A stretch of DNA of 64,000 nucleotides from Neotamlana sargassicola (lineage in GTDB: Bacteria > Bacteroidota > Bacteroidia > Flavobacteriales > Flavobacteriaceae): positions 62,001-126,000 of the forward strand of contig NZ_JAJAPX010000002.1 of the NCBI RefSeq assembly GCF_020523965.1, given 5' to 3'. Positions 1 through 7,910 of the stretch are shown in pieces. The notes under the pieces were generated by a model, which worked only from the letters and a program-made list of their open reading frames with translations, ran no database searches and was not told where the DNA came from. Both the position numbers and the translations under genes were made by a program. How positions within the stretch are numbered: position 1 is the stretch's first letter; the number at the start of each line of letters is the position of its first letter.

Positions 1-163
1 AAAATTCTTCATACATATTAAATACAGGAAGAAATTTTACCAAAATTTTAAAGCTTTGTTGTACTATATTTAATAATTTATTCTTTTTTGTTATTAAGCT
101 ACGTTAATATTGGTTTTAAGTAATTAAGCTGTTAATTTTACACCAGAATTAAATACAGCAAAA

Positions 164-1372
164 ATGGCTAAACTATTTTTAGTAGAAGGACAAATACAAA
201 ACTACGCTTGGGGAGGTACACAATACATTCCTAATTTATTGGACGTTAAAACCAATGGCGAACAATGTGCCGAATATTGGCTAGGTGCGCACAATAAAGC
301 ACCATCAACAATAAAAACTGCTGAAGGCGATAAAACCTTAGATACTTATATTGCTAATAACTTAGCATCTGTTTTAGGCGATAATATTGCCAATGCTTTT
401 GGTCGCTTACCATTTTTGTTTAAGGTTTTAGATGTACGCGATATGTTATCTATACAAGTGCATCCTACAAAAGTTGAAGCTGAAAAAGGGTTTAAAAAAG
501 AAAATGAAGCAGGTATACCTTTAACCGCAAAACACCGTAATTATAAAGATGATAACCATAAGCCAGAAATAATGGTAGCTTTAAGTGAGTTTTGGTTATT
601 ACACGGTTTTTTAACGGAAGCCAAATTAAAAGCGGTTTTAGAGTCTGTTCCAGAATTTAAACATTTAATATCTGTTTTTAAAGCTGAAGGCTATTTTGGT
701 TTGTATAAAACGGTTATGGAAGAACCTCAAGAAGAAACCAACAAAGTACTACAGCCATTAGTTGATAGAATTTTACCATTATACAAAGCCGGAAAGCTAG
801 AAAAACAATCGCCAGATTATTGGGCTGCCAAAGCAGTAGATTCTGCCGATGATGCTTCGGTTTTAGATAAAGGTATTTACTCTATTTATTTTTTCAATAT
901 TGTAAAAGCAAATAAAGGTGAAGCGGTATTTCAAGATGCTGGTATTCCTCATGCTTATTTAGAAGGTCAAAATATGGAGCTTATGGCAAATTCAGATAAC
1001 GTGTTGCGTGGTGGTTTAACACCAAAACATGTAGATGTGCCAGAATTATTAAAACACGTGGCTTTTAACGAAACGGTTCCTAACGTTATGCAAGGCGATT
1101 TACAAGCCGATGGGATAGAACGTATTTATAAATCGCCAGCACCTGATTTCCAATTAAGTTTAATTTCTTTAGAAGCTTCAAAAACTTACAAAAACACCTC
1201 AAAAACAGCCGAAATTGTTATTGTAATTGAAGGTGAGGCTGAAGTAAACGAAGGGGAAACAACGGTTGGTTTAGCTAAGGGGCAAGCCGCTTTTTTAGCA
1301 GCAACAAGTCAATATACAATTCAAACAAAATCGAACGCAATTATATATAAAGCAACTGCGCCACAATCGTAG
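164..1372 (+). CDS. manA: Mannose-6-phosphate isomerase, class I
   Basis: Interconverts mannose 6-phosphate and fructose 6-phosphate in the cytoplasm, feeding GDP-mannose synthesis or mannose catabolism. The 402-residue length suits a class I zinc enzyme. Probable zinc ligands are visible as Q98 and H100 (IQVHP), E135 (NHKPEIMVAL) and H263 (GIPHAYLEGQNMEL), followed by the LRGGLTPKHVD active-site segment around R282. The C-terminal part is a second cupin-like domain. The ATG start is the first in frame after an AT-rich 163-base gap with no other gene. It sits before transketolase and transaldolase, so it may form a sugar-phosphate group with them, but a 130-base gap with its own hairpin separates them. 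Confidence 0.95.
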   Translation: MAKLFLVEGQIQNYAWGGTQYIPNLLDVKTNGEQCAEYWLGAHNKAPSTIKTAEGDKTLDTYIANNLASVLGDNIANAFGRLPFLFKVLDVRDMLSIQVHPTKVEAEKGFKKENEAGIPLTAKHRNYKDDNHKPEIMVALSEFWLLHGFLTEAKLKAVLESVPEFKHLISVFKAEGYFGLYKTVMEEPQEETNKVLQPLVDRILPLYKAGKLEKQSPDYWAAKAVDSADDASVLDKGIYSIYFFNIVKANKGEAVFQDAGIPHAYLEGQNMELMANSDNVLRGGLTPKHVDVPELLKHVAFNETVPNVMQGDLQADGIERIYKSPAPDFQLSLISLEASKTYKNTSKTAEIVIVIEGEAEVNEGETTVGLAKGQAAFLAATSQYTIQTKSNAIIYKATAPQS

Positions 1373-1418
1373 TTGTTAAAATCATTGTAAAAACTATTAA
1401 TATTAGTTTAATACGTGC

Positions 1419-1436
1419 TAAAAGCAACTGCTTTTA
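1419..1436 (+). terminator. Short hairpin after manA, weak terminator candidate
   Basis: Arms TAAAAGC (1419-1425) and GCTTTTA (1430-1436) pair around a 4-base loop, 47 bases past the manA stop. The following sequence is A-rich rather than U-rich, so termination efficiency on the plus strand is doubtful. Confidence 0.35.
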
Positions 1437-1449
1437 ACATAAAAAACCT

Positions 1450-1457
1450 TAGTTTTG
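1450..1457 (+). promoter_or_regulatory. Bacteroidetes -7 element for transketolase
   Basis: TAGTTTTG matches the TAnnTTTG consensus 45 bases before the transketolase ATG. No clear TTTG -33 box is present at the expected distance; only CTG at 1428-1430. Confidence 0.5.
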
Positions 1458-1502
1458 TGAGGTTAATTGTTACAACACCATTAAACTAGAACCTTTAAAA
1501 TA

Positions 1503-3536
1503 ATGAACAAGAAATTAGATCAACAAGCAGCAGATAATATACGTGCACTTGCCGTTGCTATGGTAGAAAAAGCAAATTCTGGACACCCGGGAGGACCAAT
1601 GGGTGGCGCAGATTTTATGCACATTTTATATTCGGAGTTTTTTAATTACGATCCTTCTGATATGGAATGGCCATTTAGAGATCGCTTTTTTATGGATGCA
1701 GGGCATTTATCAACATTAATGTATGCACAATATTATTTATTGGGTAACTACTCAAAAGAAGATGTTTCTAATTTCAGACAATGGGGTTCAATTACTCCAG
1801 GTCACCCAGAGGTCGATGTAAAACGTGGTATAGAAAACACGTCGGGACCACTAGGTCAAGGACACACCATGGGTGTTGGTGCAGCAATTGCTACTAAGTT
1901 TTTAGCAGCACGTTTTGGCGATTGGATTAACCATAAAGTTTATGGTTTTATTTCTGATGGTGGTATTCAAGAAGAAATATCGCAAGGTGCAGGTAGAATT
2001 GCAGGGCATTTAGGCTTAAGCAATTTTATTATGTTCTTCGATTCTAACGATATTCAATTATCAACGTCTACAGACGAGGTAACTACCGAAGATACAGCCA
2101 TGAAGTATGAAGCTTGGGGCTGGAAAGTAGTAACTATTGATGGTCACGACCACGATGCTATACGTAAAGCATTAACCGATGCTAATAACGAAACCGAGAA
2201 ACCAACTTTAATTATTGGTAAAACCATAATGGGTAAAGGGTGTGTAACTTCAAATGGCGATATGTACGAAGGTCATTGCGAATTACACGGTAAGCCAATT
2301 GGAGCAACCGGAGCCGATTACCATAAAACATTAGCTAATTTAGGTGCTGATGCTGAAAAACCTTTCGATATTTTTAGTGATGTTGAAGCGTTTTACAGAG
2401 ATTTAATCGTAGAAAAAACAAAACAAGCAGCAGCTAAAAAAGCGGAGATAGCTGCTTGGAAACAAGATAATTCAGAATTAGCCGAGAAATTAGACTTTTT
2501 CTTATCTGGAAAATTACCAGAATTAGATTTTGCTTCAATAGAGCATAAAGCCGGTTTAGCTACCAGAGCCGCATCATCAAATGTGTTAGCTTATTTAGCT
2601 GAAAATGTAGAAAATATGATTGTGTCTTCTGCAGATTTATCAAATTCAGATAAAACCGATGGTTTCTTAAAGAAAACATCTGCATTACAAAAAGGCGATT
2701 TTAGCGGTTCGTTTTTACAAGCTGGTGTTGCCGAATTAACTATGGCTTGTATTGCCAACGGTATTGCGTTACACGGTGGTGTAATTCCTGTTGTGGCAAC
2801 CTTCTTTGTATTTTCAGATTACATGAAACCAGCCATTCGTTTAAGTGCAATTCAAGAATTACCAGTAAAATACGTTTGGACGCACGATGCATTCCGTGTA
2901 GGAGAAGATGGGCCAACACACCAGCCAATTGAGCAAGAAGCTCAAATTCGTTTGCTAGAAAAAATGCAAAACCATAGCCATAAGCAAAGTTTCTTAGCCT
3001 TACGTCCTGCAGATTCTGCAGAAACTAGCGTAGCTTGGAAAATGGCTTTAGAAAATACAGATACGCCTTCTGGTTTAATTTTATCGCGCCAAGGTATAAA
3101 AGACGTTCCTGCTGAAGGTTCTCGTTACGAAGCCGCTTTAGCTGCCGAAAAAGGAGGTTATTTGGTAAAAGAAGTTGAAAATCCAGATGTTGTACTTGTG
3201 GCTAACGGATCGGAAGTTTCTACTTTAATCGCGGCTGCCGAAATTTTAGAAGCAGACCATAATTTAAAAGTGAGTATTGCTTCTGTAATTTCTGAAGGTT
3301 TATTTAAGCAACAACCTAAAGAATACCAAAATAGTGTTATTCCTAAAAACAAACCACTATTTGGTTTAACTGCTGGTTTACCTGTAAATTTAGAAGGTTT
3401 AGTTGGTGATGCAGGAAAAGTGTTTGGTTTAGAGCATTTTGGTTATTCTGCACCAGCCTCTGTACTTGATGATAAATTTGGATTTACCGGAGAGAAAGTA
3501 AGCAAAGAAGTATTAGCGTATTTACAAACAAAATAA
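1503..3536 (+). CDS. tkt: Transketolase
   Basis: A thiamine-diphosphate enzyme that moves two-carbon ketol units in the non-oxidative pentose phosphate pathway. All three domains are present in a single 677-residue chain. Visible marks are the N-terminal GHPGGPMGGADF segment, an SDGGIQEE...FDSNDIQ version of the ThDP/metal-binding GDG-N motif near residues 151-183, and the central THDAFRVGEDGPTHQPIEQ transketolase signature. The GDG motif starts with Ser rather than Gly, a small variation. Only 11 bases separate it from transaldolase, its pathway partner, so the two are very likely co-transcribed. Confidence 0.96.
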   Translation: MNKKLDQQAADNIRALAVAMVEKANSGHPGGPMGGADFMHILYSEFFNYDPSDMEWPFRDRFFMDAGHLSTLMYAQYYLLGNYSKEDVSNFRQWGSITPGHPEVDVKRGIENTSGPLGQGHTMGVGAAIATKFLAARFGDWINHKVYGFISDGGIQEEISQGAGRIAGHLGLSNFIMFFDSNDIQLSTSTDEVTTEDTAMKYEAWGWKVVTIDGHDHDAIRKALTDANNETEKPTLIIGKTIMGKGCVTSNGDMYEGHCELHGKPIGATGADYHKTLANLGADAEKPFDIFSDVEAFYRDLIVEKTKQAAAKKAEIAAWKQDNSELAEKLDFFLSGKLPELDFASIEHKAGLATRAASSNVLAYLAENVENMIVSSADLSNSDKTDGFLKKTSALQKGDFSGSFLQAGVAELTMACIANGIALHGGVIPVVATFFVFSDYMKPAIRLSAIQELPVKYVWTHDAFRVGEDGPTHQPIEQEAQIRLLEKMQNHSHKQSFLALRPADSAETSVAWKMALENTDTPSGLILSRQGIKDVPAEGSRYEAALAAEKGGYLVKEVENPDVVLVANGSEVSTLIAAAEILEADHNLKVSIASVISEGLFKQQPKEYQNSVIPKNKPLFGLTAGLPVNLEGLVGDAGKVFGLEHFGYSAPASVLDDKFGFTGEKVSKEVLAYLQTK

Positions 3537-3547
3537 AACATTAAACT

Positions 3548-4204
3548 ATGAAATTTTTTATTGATACTGCCAATTTAGATGAAATCGCAGAAGCACAAGC
3601 TTTAGGTGTATTAGATGGTGTTACAACAAACCCATCTTTAATGGCTAAAGAAGGTATTACTGGCGAAGAAAATATAATAAACCACTACAAAAAAATATGT
3701 GATATAGTTGAAGGTGACGTAAGCGCCGAAGTAATTTCAACAGATTTTGATGGTATGGTAAAAGAAGGTGAGGCTTTAGCGGCTTTAAACCCACAAATAG
3801 TTGTTAAATTACCTTTAATTGCCGATGGTATTAAAGCTTGTAAATATTTCTCAGATAAAGGAATAAAAACTAACGTAACATTAGTGTTTTCTGCTGGTCA
3901 AGCTTTATTAGCAGCTAAGGCAGGAGCAACTTATGTATCTCCGTTTTTAGGGCGTTTAGATGATATTTCAACAGATGGTTTAAACCTAATTGCAGAAATT
4001 CGTCAGATTTACGATAACTACGCTTTCGATACGCAAATTTTAGCTGCATCAATCCGTCACACAATGCACGTAATCGATTGTGCTAAGTTAGGAAGCGATG
4101 TTATGACAGGACCATTAAAATCAATTACTGGGTTATTAAAGCACCCATTAACAGATATTGGTTTGGCTAAATTTTTAGAAGACTACAAAAAAGGAAATTC
4201 TTAA
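3548..4204 (+). CDS. tal: Transaldolase, small TalC/MipB-type
   Basis: Transfers dihydroxyacetone units between sugar phosphates, next to transketolase in the pentose phosphate pathway. The 218-residue length is that of the single-domain fructose-6-phosphate aldolase/TalC family rather than the 315-residue TalA/B family. The N-terminal [13 protein letters not shown] and GVTTNPSL motifs are typical, and K87 in IVVKLPL is the probable Schiff-base lysine. Whether it acts as a transaldolase or a fructose-6-phosphate aldolase cannot be settled by eye; the co-transcription with tkt favours transaldolase. A hairpin terminator follows closely. Confidence 0.93.
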   Translation: MKFFIDTANLDEIAEAQALGVLDGVTTNPSLMAKEGITGEENIINHYKKICDIVEGDVSAEVISTDFDGMVKEGEALAALNPQIVVKLPLIADGIKACKYFSDKGIKTNVTLVFSAGQALLAAKAGATYVSPFLGRLDDISTDGLNLIAEIRQIYDNYAFDTQILAASIRHTMHVIDCAKLGSDVMTGPLKSITGLLKHPLTDIGLAKFLEDYKKGNS

Positions 4205-4230
4205 AACTAAGTTTTTTTAAAATATAATTA

Positions 4231-4262
4231 AAAGCTTCTCTTATAATTAGAGGAGCTTTTTT
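4231..4262 (+). terminator. Rho-independent terminator after transaldolase
   Basis: Arms AAAGCTTCTCT (4231-4241) and AGAGGAGCTTT (4249-4259) form an 11-pair stem with one G-T pair and a 7-base loop, running into a T-rich tail. It lies 27 bases after the stop codon and ends the manA/tkt/tal region. Confidence 0.85.
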
Positions 4263-4326
4263 CGTTTATTCCTGTAACTTTTGCATCGTAAGTTCGTCTA
4301 TTGGTTAACGACTTAAATATTATTGC

Positions 4327-4334
4327 TAACTTTG
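4327..4334 (+). promoter_or_regulatory. Bacteroidetes -7 element of the GAF-domain gene
   Basis: TAACTTTG fits TAnnTTTG, with TTGG at 4301-4304 as a weak -33 box 22 bases upstream. It lies 29 bases before the ATG at 4364, supporting that ATG over an in-frame TTG at 4301, which would fall inside the promoter. Confidence 0.6.
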
Positions 4335-4363
4335 TAAACTCTAATAAACTTAACGGTAGCCAA

Positions 4364-6739
4364 ATGAATATTAACGACAACATAGATTCGCCTTTAAAGC
4401 TAAACATAAGCTTTAATAAGCTTTTAGAGCAGTATGAAGTGTTGTCTGAAAGTAAAAGTGAACTCACCAATATTAGAGCTAAAAAAGTTTTAAAAATTGC
4501 AGAGCAATATCCAGAACTTCGTAGCGGTATTACAAATACAAAAGTTTTAAAAGAAAGAGAAAAAGAGATAGCGTTTTTATTAGAAGATACGTTTAGTCCT
4601 TTACTAACGCATAATGAAATAAAAACGGCTTCAATACCATTTCACAACTTTATATTTAATGCTTCACAACGTTTTAAGAATATTATAGAAATAGCAGGCG
4701 ACGATTTTCAGCTTCAAATTAAAAACATGGCTGAAGAAGATTCGTACATCATGTCTTGTGCCGTTATTTTAAATTATTTATTTGGTTACGAGTTAAATTT
4801 TAAACGTCCAATTTACTATCAAATACCAGACGAAAAAGGTATTATTCGATATTATAAAATTTTATATAATGCCGATTTTTGTGAAATAGAACCCAACGAT
4901 AATGCGCCTAAAATAACACCAGAAGATTATGATGAGCTTATCGATAATTTTGATAATATTGAGCTGTGGAAAGAAAAATTTCCGCCGCAAAGCTATAGTT
5001 TTAAAGGCTTTGTAATTTCTAATATTTTCGATGTTACTGCCGATCAATCTATTTCGAATATCAAATCAACATTAATAGGTGCCGATAAGCGAAATAGTAA
5101 AACCTTTATGGATGGTTTTCAAGATATTTTCAGGTCATTACTAGGTTTAAACAGTATTAAAGTTGGTTTTTCAATTTATTTAGAAGAAGAGAAAACTTTC
5201 GAACGTGTTTATGGTGAAGGCATGGAAAGTTTTTTATTAGCCAATTCAGATTCCGAAGCTTGTAATAGCGTGTTATGTGATTGGTCTTACAATAGATTGA
5301 TAAATGAAAAAAAGTTTTTTTCAATTTCAAATATAGATGAAGCTTTAAAAAAGTCTAAGGCGCCCCAAGTTAAATCGTTACATAAGCAAGGTGTAAAAAG
5401 TGCCATTTTTGCGCCAATAGCCAATGAGGGTCAACTCATGGGGATTTTAGAAATTGTTTCTCCAGAACCTAAAGTTTTAAATAGTATAAATGCCAATAAA
5501 CTGCACGATATAATGCCATTTATTGTATCTGCGGTAGAGCGCTCTAAAGTTGAAGAAGAAAACTTAATTGAGGCTATTATTCAACAAGAATGTACCTCCA
5601 TACATCCAAGTGTAGCTTGGAAATTTAAAAAAGCAGCACATAAATTTTTAAAAGAAAGTATTACAAATACAAACGGTAAACCGAGCTTTAGTAAAATAAG
5701 TTTTGATAATGTTTATCCGTTATTTGGGCAAATAGATGTAAAAGGTTCATCAGAAGCTAGAAATCTGGCAACTCAAAAAGATTTAGCCTTGCAGCTTACT
5801 TTGGTTAGTAAAATATTAGATGCTATTCCAGAAAATGAAAAATTGCCTATTTTCGAGCAACTTCTGTTTGAAATTGAAAACTTTACTACCGAAATAAAAA
5901 CCGATTTTAAAGTTGATACAGAACAACAATTAACACGGTTTTTCAAAGATGAAATTGAACCGCTATTTATATACTTTCTAGCGAAGCGAACTTTTGCTAA
6001 AGCTGAGATTGAAGATTATTTTAGTAAAGTTGATACTAATTTAGGTGTTATTTACTACTACAGAAAAAATTACGACGATACCATTGCACGTATTAACAAA
6101 AACATGTCTGCCATTATAGATGGTAAGCAAAAAGAAGCACAAAACATGTATCCGCACTTTTTCGAGCGTTTTAAAACCGATGGTGTAGAGCATAACATGT
6201 ACATAGGTGAATCTATAACTAAAGAAGATAGTTTTAATAAAATATATCTCTATAATTTAAGGTTGTGGCAATTACAGGCTATGTACGACATGGAAAATAG
6301 TTTTTATCAAAACCAAAACGAATACCCTGTAAGTTTAGATGTTGCTTCTATGATTTTGGTGTTTAATCAACCATTATCTATACGATTTCGAATGGACGAA
6401 AAGCAATTTGATGTAGATGGAACATACAATGCCCGTTACGAGGTCGTAAAAAAGCGTGTAGATAAAGCCTATATAAAAGGTACAAACGAACGTGTTACTG
6501 CTAAAGGAAAAATGAGTATTGTTTATTCTCAAAAAGAAGATGAAATAGAATACTTAAAATACATTCGCTTTATGCAGTCTAAAAACTTATTTGCAAACGA
6601 TGTTGAGGTTTTAGAACTTGAAGATTTACAAGGCGTAACTGGGTTAAAAGCCATAAGAGTAAGTATGAATTACCAAAAAACAAACGGTGATTCTGTATTT
6701 TACACTTATGAAGATTTAATGAATGAAATTAGATCTTAG
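4364..6739 (+). CDS. GAF-domain protein of unknown role
   Basis: A large cytoplasmic protein of 791 residues from the ATG chosen here (an upstream TTG would add 21 residues but overlaps the likely promoter). A GAF-like segment is readable around residues 330-420, with KSAIFAPIANEGQLMGILEIVSP, a fold used to bind small ligands or cyclic nucleotides. No histidine kinase, GGDEF or HTH output domain is recognisable; the C-terminal 350 residues are helical and of no family I know. There is no signal peptide or membrane segment. The gene converges on the PepSY gene, and the two coding ends overlap by 11 bases. Function unknown; a regulatory role is only suggested by the GAF fold. Confidence 0.85.
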   Translation: MNINDNIDSPLKLNISFNKLLEQYEVLSESKSELTNIRAKKVLKIAEQYPELRSGITNTKVLKEREKEIAFLLEDTFSPLLTHNEIKTASIPFHNFIFNASQRFKNIIEIAGDDFQLQIKNMAEEDSYIMSCAVILNYLFGYELNFKRPIYYQIPDEKGIIRYYKILYNADFCEIEPNDNAPKITPEDYDELIDNFDNIELWKEKFPPQSYSFKGFVISNIFDVTADQSISNIKSTLIGADKRNSKTFMDGFQDIFRSLLGLNSIKVGFSIYLEEEKTFERVYGEGMESFLLANSDSEACNSVLCDWSYNRLINEKKFFSISNIDEALKKSKAPQVKSLHKQGVKSAIFAPIANEGQLMGILEIVSPEPKVLNSINANKLHDIMPFIVSAVERSKVEEENLIEAIIQQECTSIHPSVAWKFKKAAHKFLKESITNTNGKPSFSKISFDNVYPLFGQIDVKGSSEARNLATQKDLALQLTLVSKILDAIPENEKLPIFEQLLFEIENFTTEIKTDFKVDTEQQLTRFFKDEIEPLFIYFLAKRTFAKAEIEDYFSKVDTNLGVIYYYRKNYDDTIARINKNMSAIIDGKQKEAQNMYPHFFERFKTDGVEHNMYIGESITKEDSFNKIYLYNLRLWQLQAMYDMENSFYQNQNEYPVSLDVASMILVFNQPLSIRFRMDEKQFDVDGTYNARYEVVKKRVDKAYIKGTNERVTAKGKMSIVYSQKEDEIEYLKYIRFMQSKNLFANDVEVLELEDLQGVTGLKAIRVSMNYQKTNGDSVFYTYEDLMNEIRS

Positions 6740-7856
6740 CTTTATTTTTATACTTTCTGCCATACCAAAGTAATCCACCAGTAACAGGAAGAGAAGCAAT
6801 AGTTAAACTCACTAAAAAGGCTATAATTTTACCAACAATTCCTCCAATAGCACCTACGTGAATGTCATAATTCATGCGTAAAATTTTATCTGGAACTTTG
6901 GCATCTTTATATTTTCCGTAAATGGCAGGAGTTTCAATTTCTTCTAGCGTATTTTGGTCGAAGAATCTGTAATCAGAGTTATAGTATAAACCTCTGCTAT
7001 TAGCTACTTCAATATAAATACTTGTGGTGTCGCTTTCAGGGTAGTGTAATTCGTAGCTTACAGCTTCAGGCGACTCTTTTCTTAACTTTTCAATTAAAAA
7101 ATCTATAGGCTTAACAGCATAAGCATCAGAAGGAGAATTACTCACATTTTCAGGTGTTATAAATGCAGGAACTTTATCGCCTCCGGTAGACATATAAACA
7201 ACATACTTTAACCAGTTATAAGAAATAACACTTCCTGTAAAAGCAATTATAAAAGCCAAAAAGGCAACATAAAAGCCAACAACGGTGTGTAAATCGAAAT
7301 TTTTACGTTTCCATCGGGTTGTTTTTTTCCAATCGAAAGTAACACGTTGCTTTAAGTTTTTGCGTTTTTTTGGCCACCATAAAATAAAACCAGAAATAAT
7401 AATTAATAGGAATATTAAAATTGAAGCGCCAACTATATTTTCGCCTATATCTTTAGGAAGCCATAAACGCATGTGGCCTTTTAAAATAAATGCAAAAAAA
7501 CCGGACAAATGATCGTCAACTTGAATTACTTCTCCAGAATACGGATTTAAAAATACACTTTGGTAAAATTCAGGTTCGCCGTCGTAAAAAATAACTTCAA
7601 CAGCTTCGTTAGGTTGTTTAAAAATAGTACCATGAACCGTATTATTAGGAAAAACACTTAATGCAATAGTTTTTGCTTCAGTTGGTGTAATAAATGCTCT
7701 GTCTTGTGGCGTAACATATTTATAATCGTCGTATAAACTTTCTATTTCATCTCTAAAAGCCCAACAGCACCCTGTTATAGCTACAACAAAAACAATAGCA
7801 CCAGTTACTAAACCTAAAATTTTGTGTAATTGAAATACGGTTTTTTTAAATCCCAT
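6729..7856 (-). CDS. PepSY-associated TM helix protein, iron-regulated membrane type
   Basis: A 375-residue inner-membrane protein of the PepSY_TM family often linked to siderophore uptake and proposed to reduce or release ferric siderophores. Four hydrophobic spans are visible: residues about 12-32 (LGLVTGAIVFVVAITG), 140-160, 195-215 (VGFYVAFLAFIIAFTG), and 340-365. Conserved features include HKILGL near the start, WWPKKRKN after the second span, and DLHTVVGFY before the third. It lies directly downstream of a TonB-dependent siderophore-type receptor on the same strand, separated by 54 bases that hold a perfect hairpin, so the pair probably serves one iron-uptake route. Confidence 0.9.
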   Translation of the reverse strand: MGFKKTVFQLHKILGLVTGAIVFVVAITGCCWAFRDEIESLYDDYKYVTPQDRAFITPTEAKTIALSVFPNNTVHGTIFKQPNEAVEVIFYDGEPEFYQSVFLNPYSGEVIQVDDHLSGFFAFILKGHMRLWLPKDIGENIVGASILIFLLIIISGFILWWPKKRKNLKQRVTFDWKKTTRWKRKNFDLHTVVGFYVAFLAFIIAFTGSVISYNWLKYVVYMSTGGDKVPAFITPENVSNSPSDAYAVKPIDFLIEKLRKESPEAVSYELHYPESDTTSIYIEVANSRGLYYNSDYRFFDQNTLEEIETPAIYGKYKDAKVPDKILRMNYDIHVGAIGGIVGKIIAFLVSLTIASLPVTGGLLWYGRKYKNKAKI

Positions 7857-7868
7857 GGTTAAAAGTGT

Positions 7869-7894
7869 AAAGGCAACCTTTAAAGGTTGCCTTT
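7869..7894. terminator. Perfect palindromic hairpin between receptor and PepSY gene
   Basis: The 26-base palindrome has arms AAAGGCAACCTTT (7869-7881) and AAAGGTTGCCTTT (7882-7894). Its strong T-tract is on the plus strand, yet both neighbours read leftward, where the tail is only ACACTTTT. It may partly terminate receptor transcripts or act as an RNA-stabilising hairpin. Confidence 0.6.
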
Positions 7895-7910
7895 TATTTT
7901 TTGGTGAAAG

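Noticed and set aside
4301-4363. Earlier TTG start for the GAF-domain gene
   Set aside because: The extension spans the TAACTTTG promoter element and is not protein-like; the ATG at 4364 is preferred.
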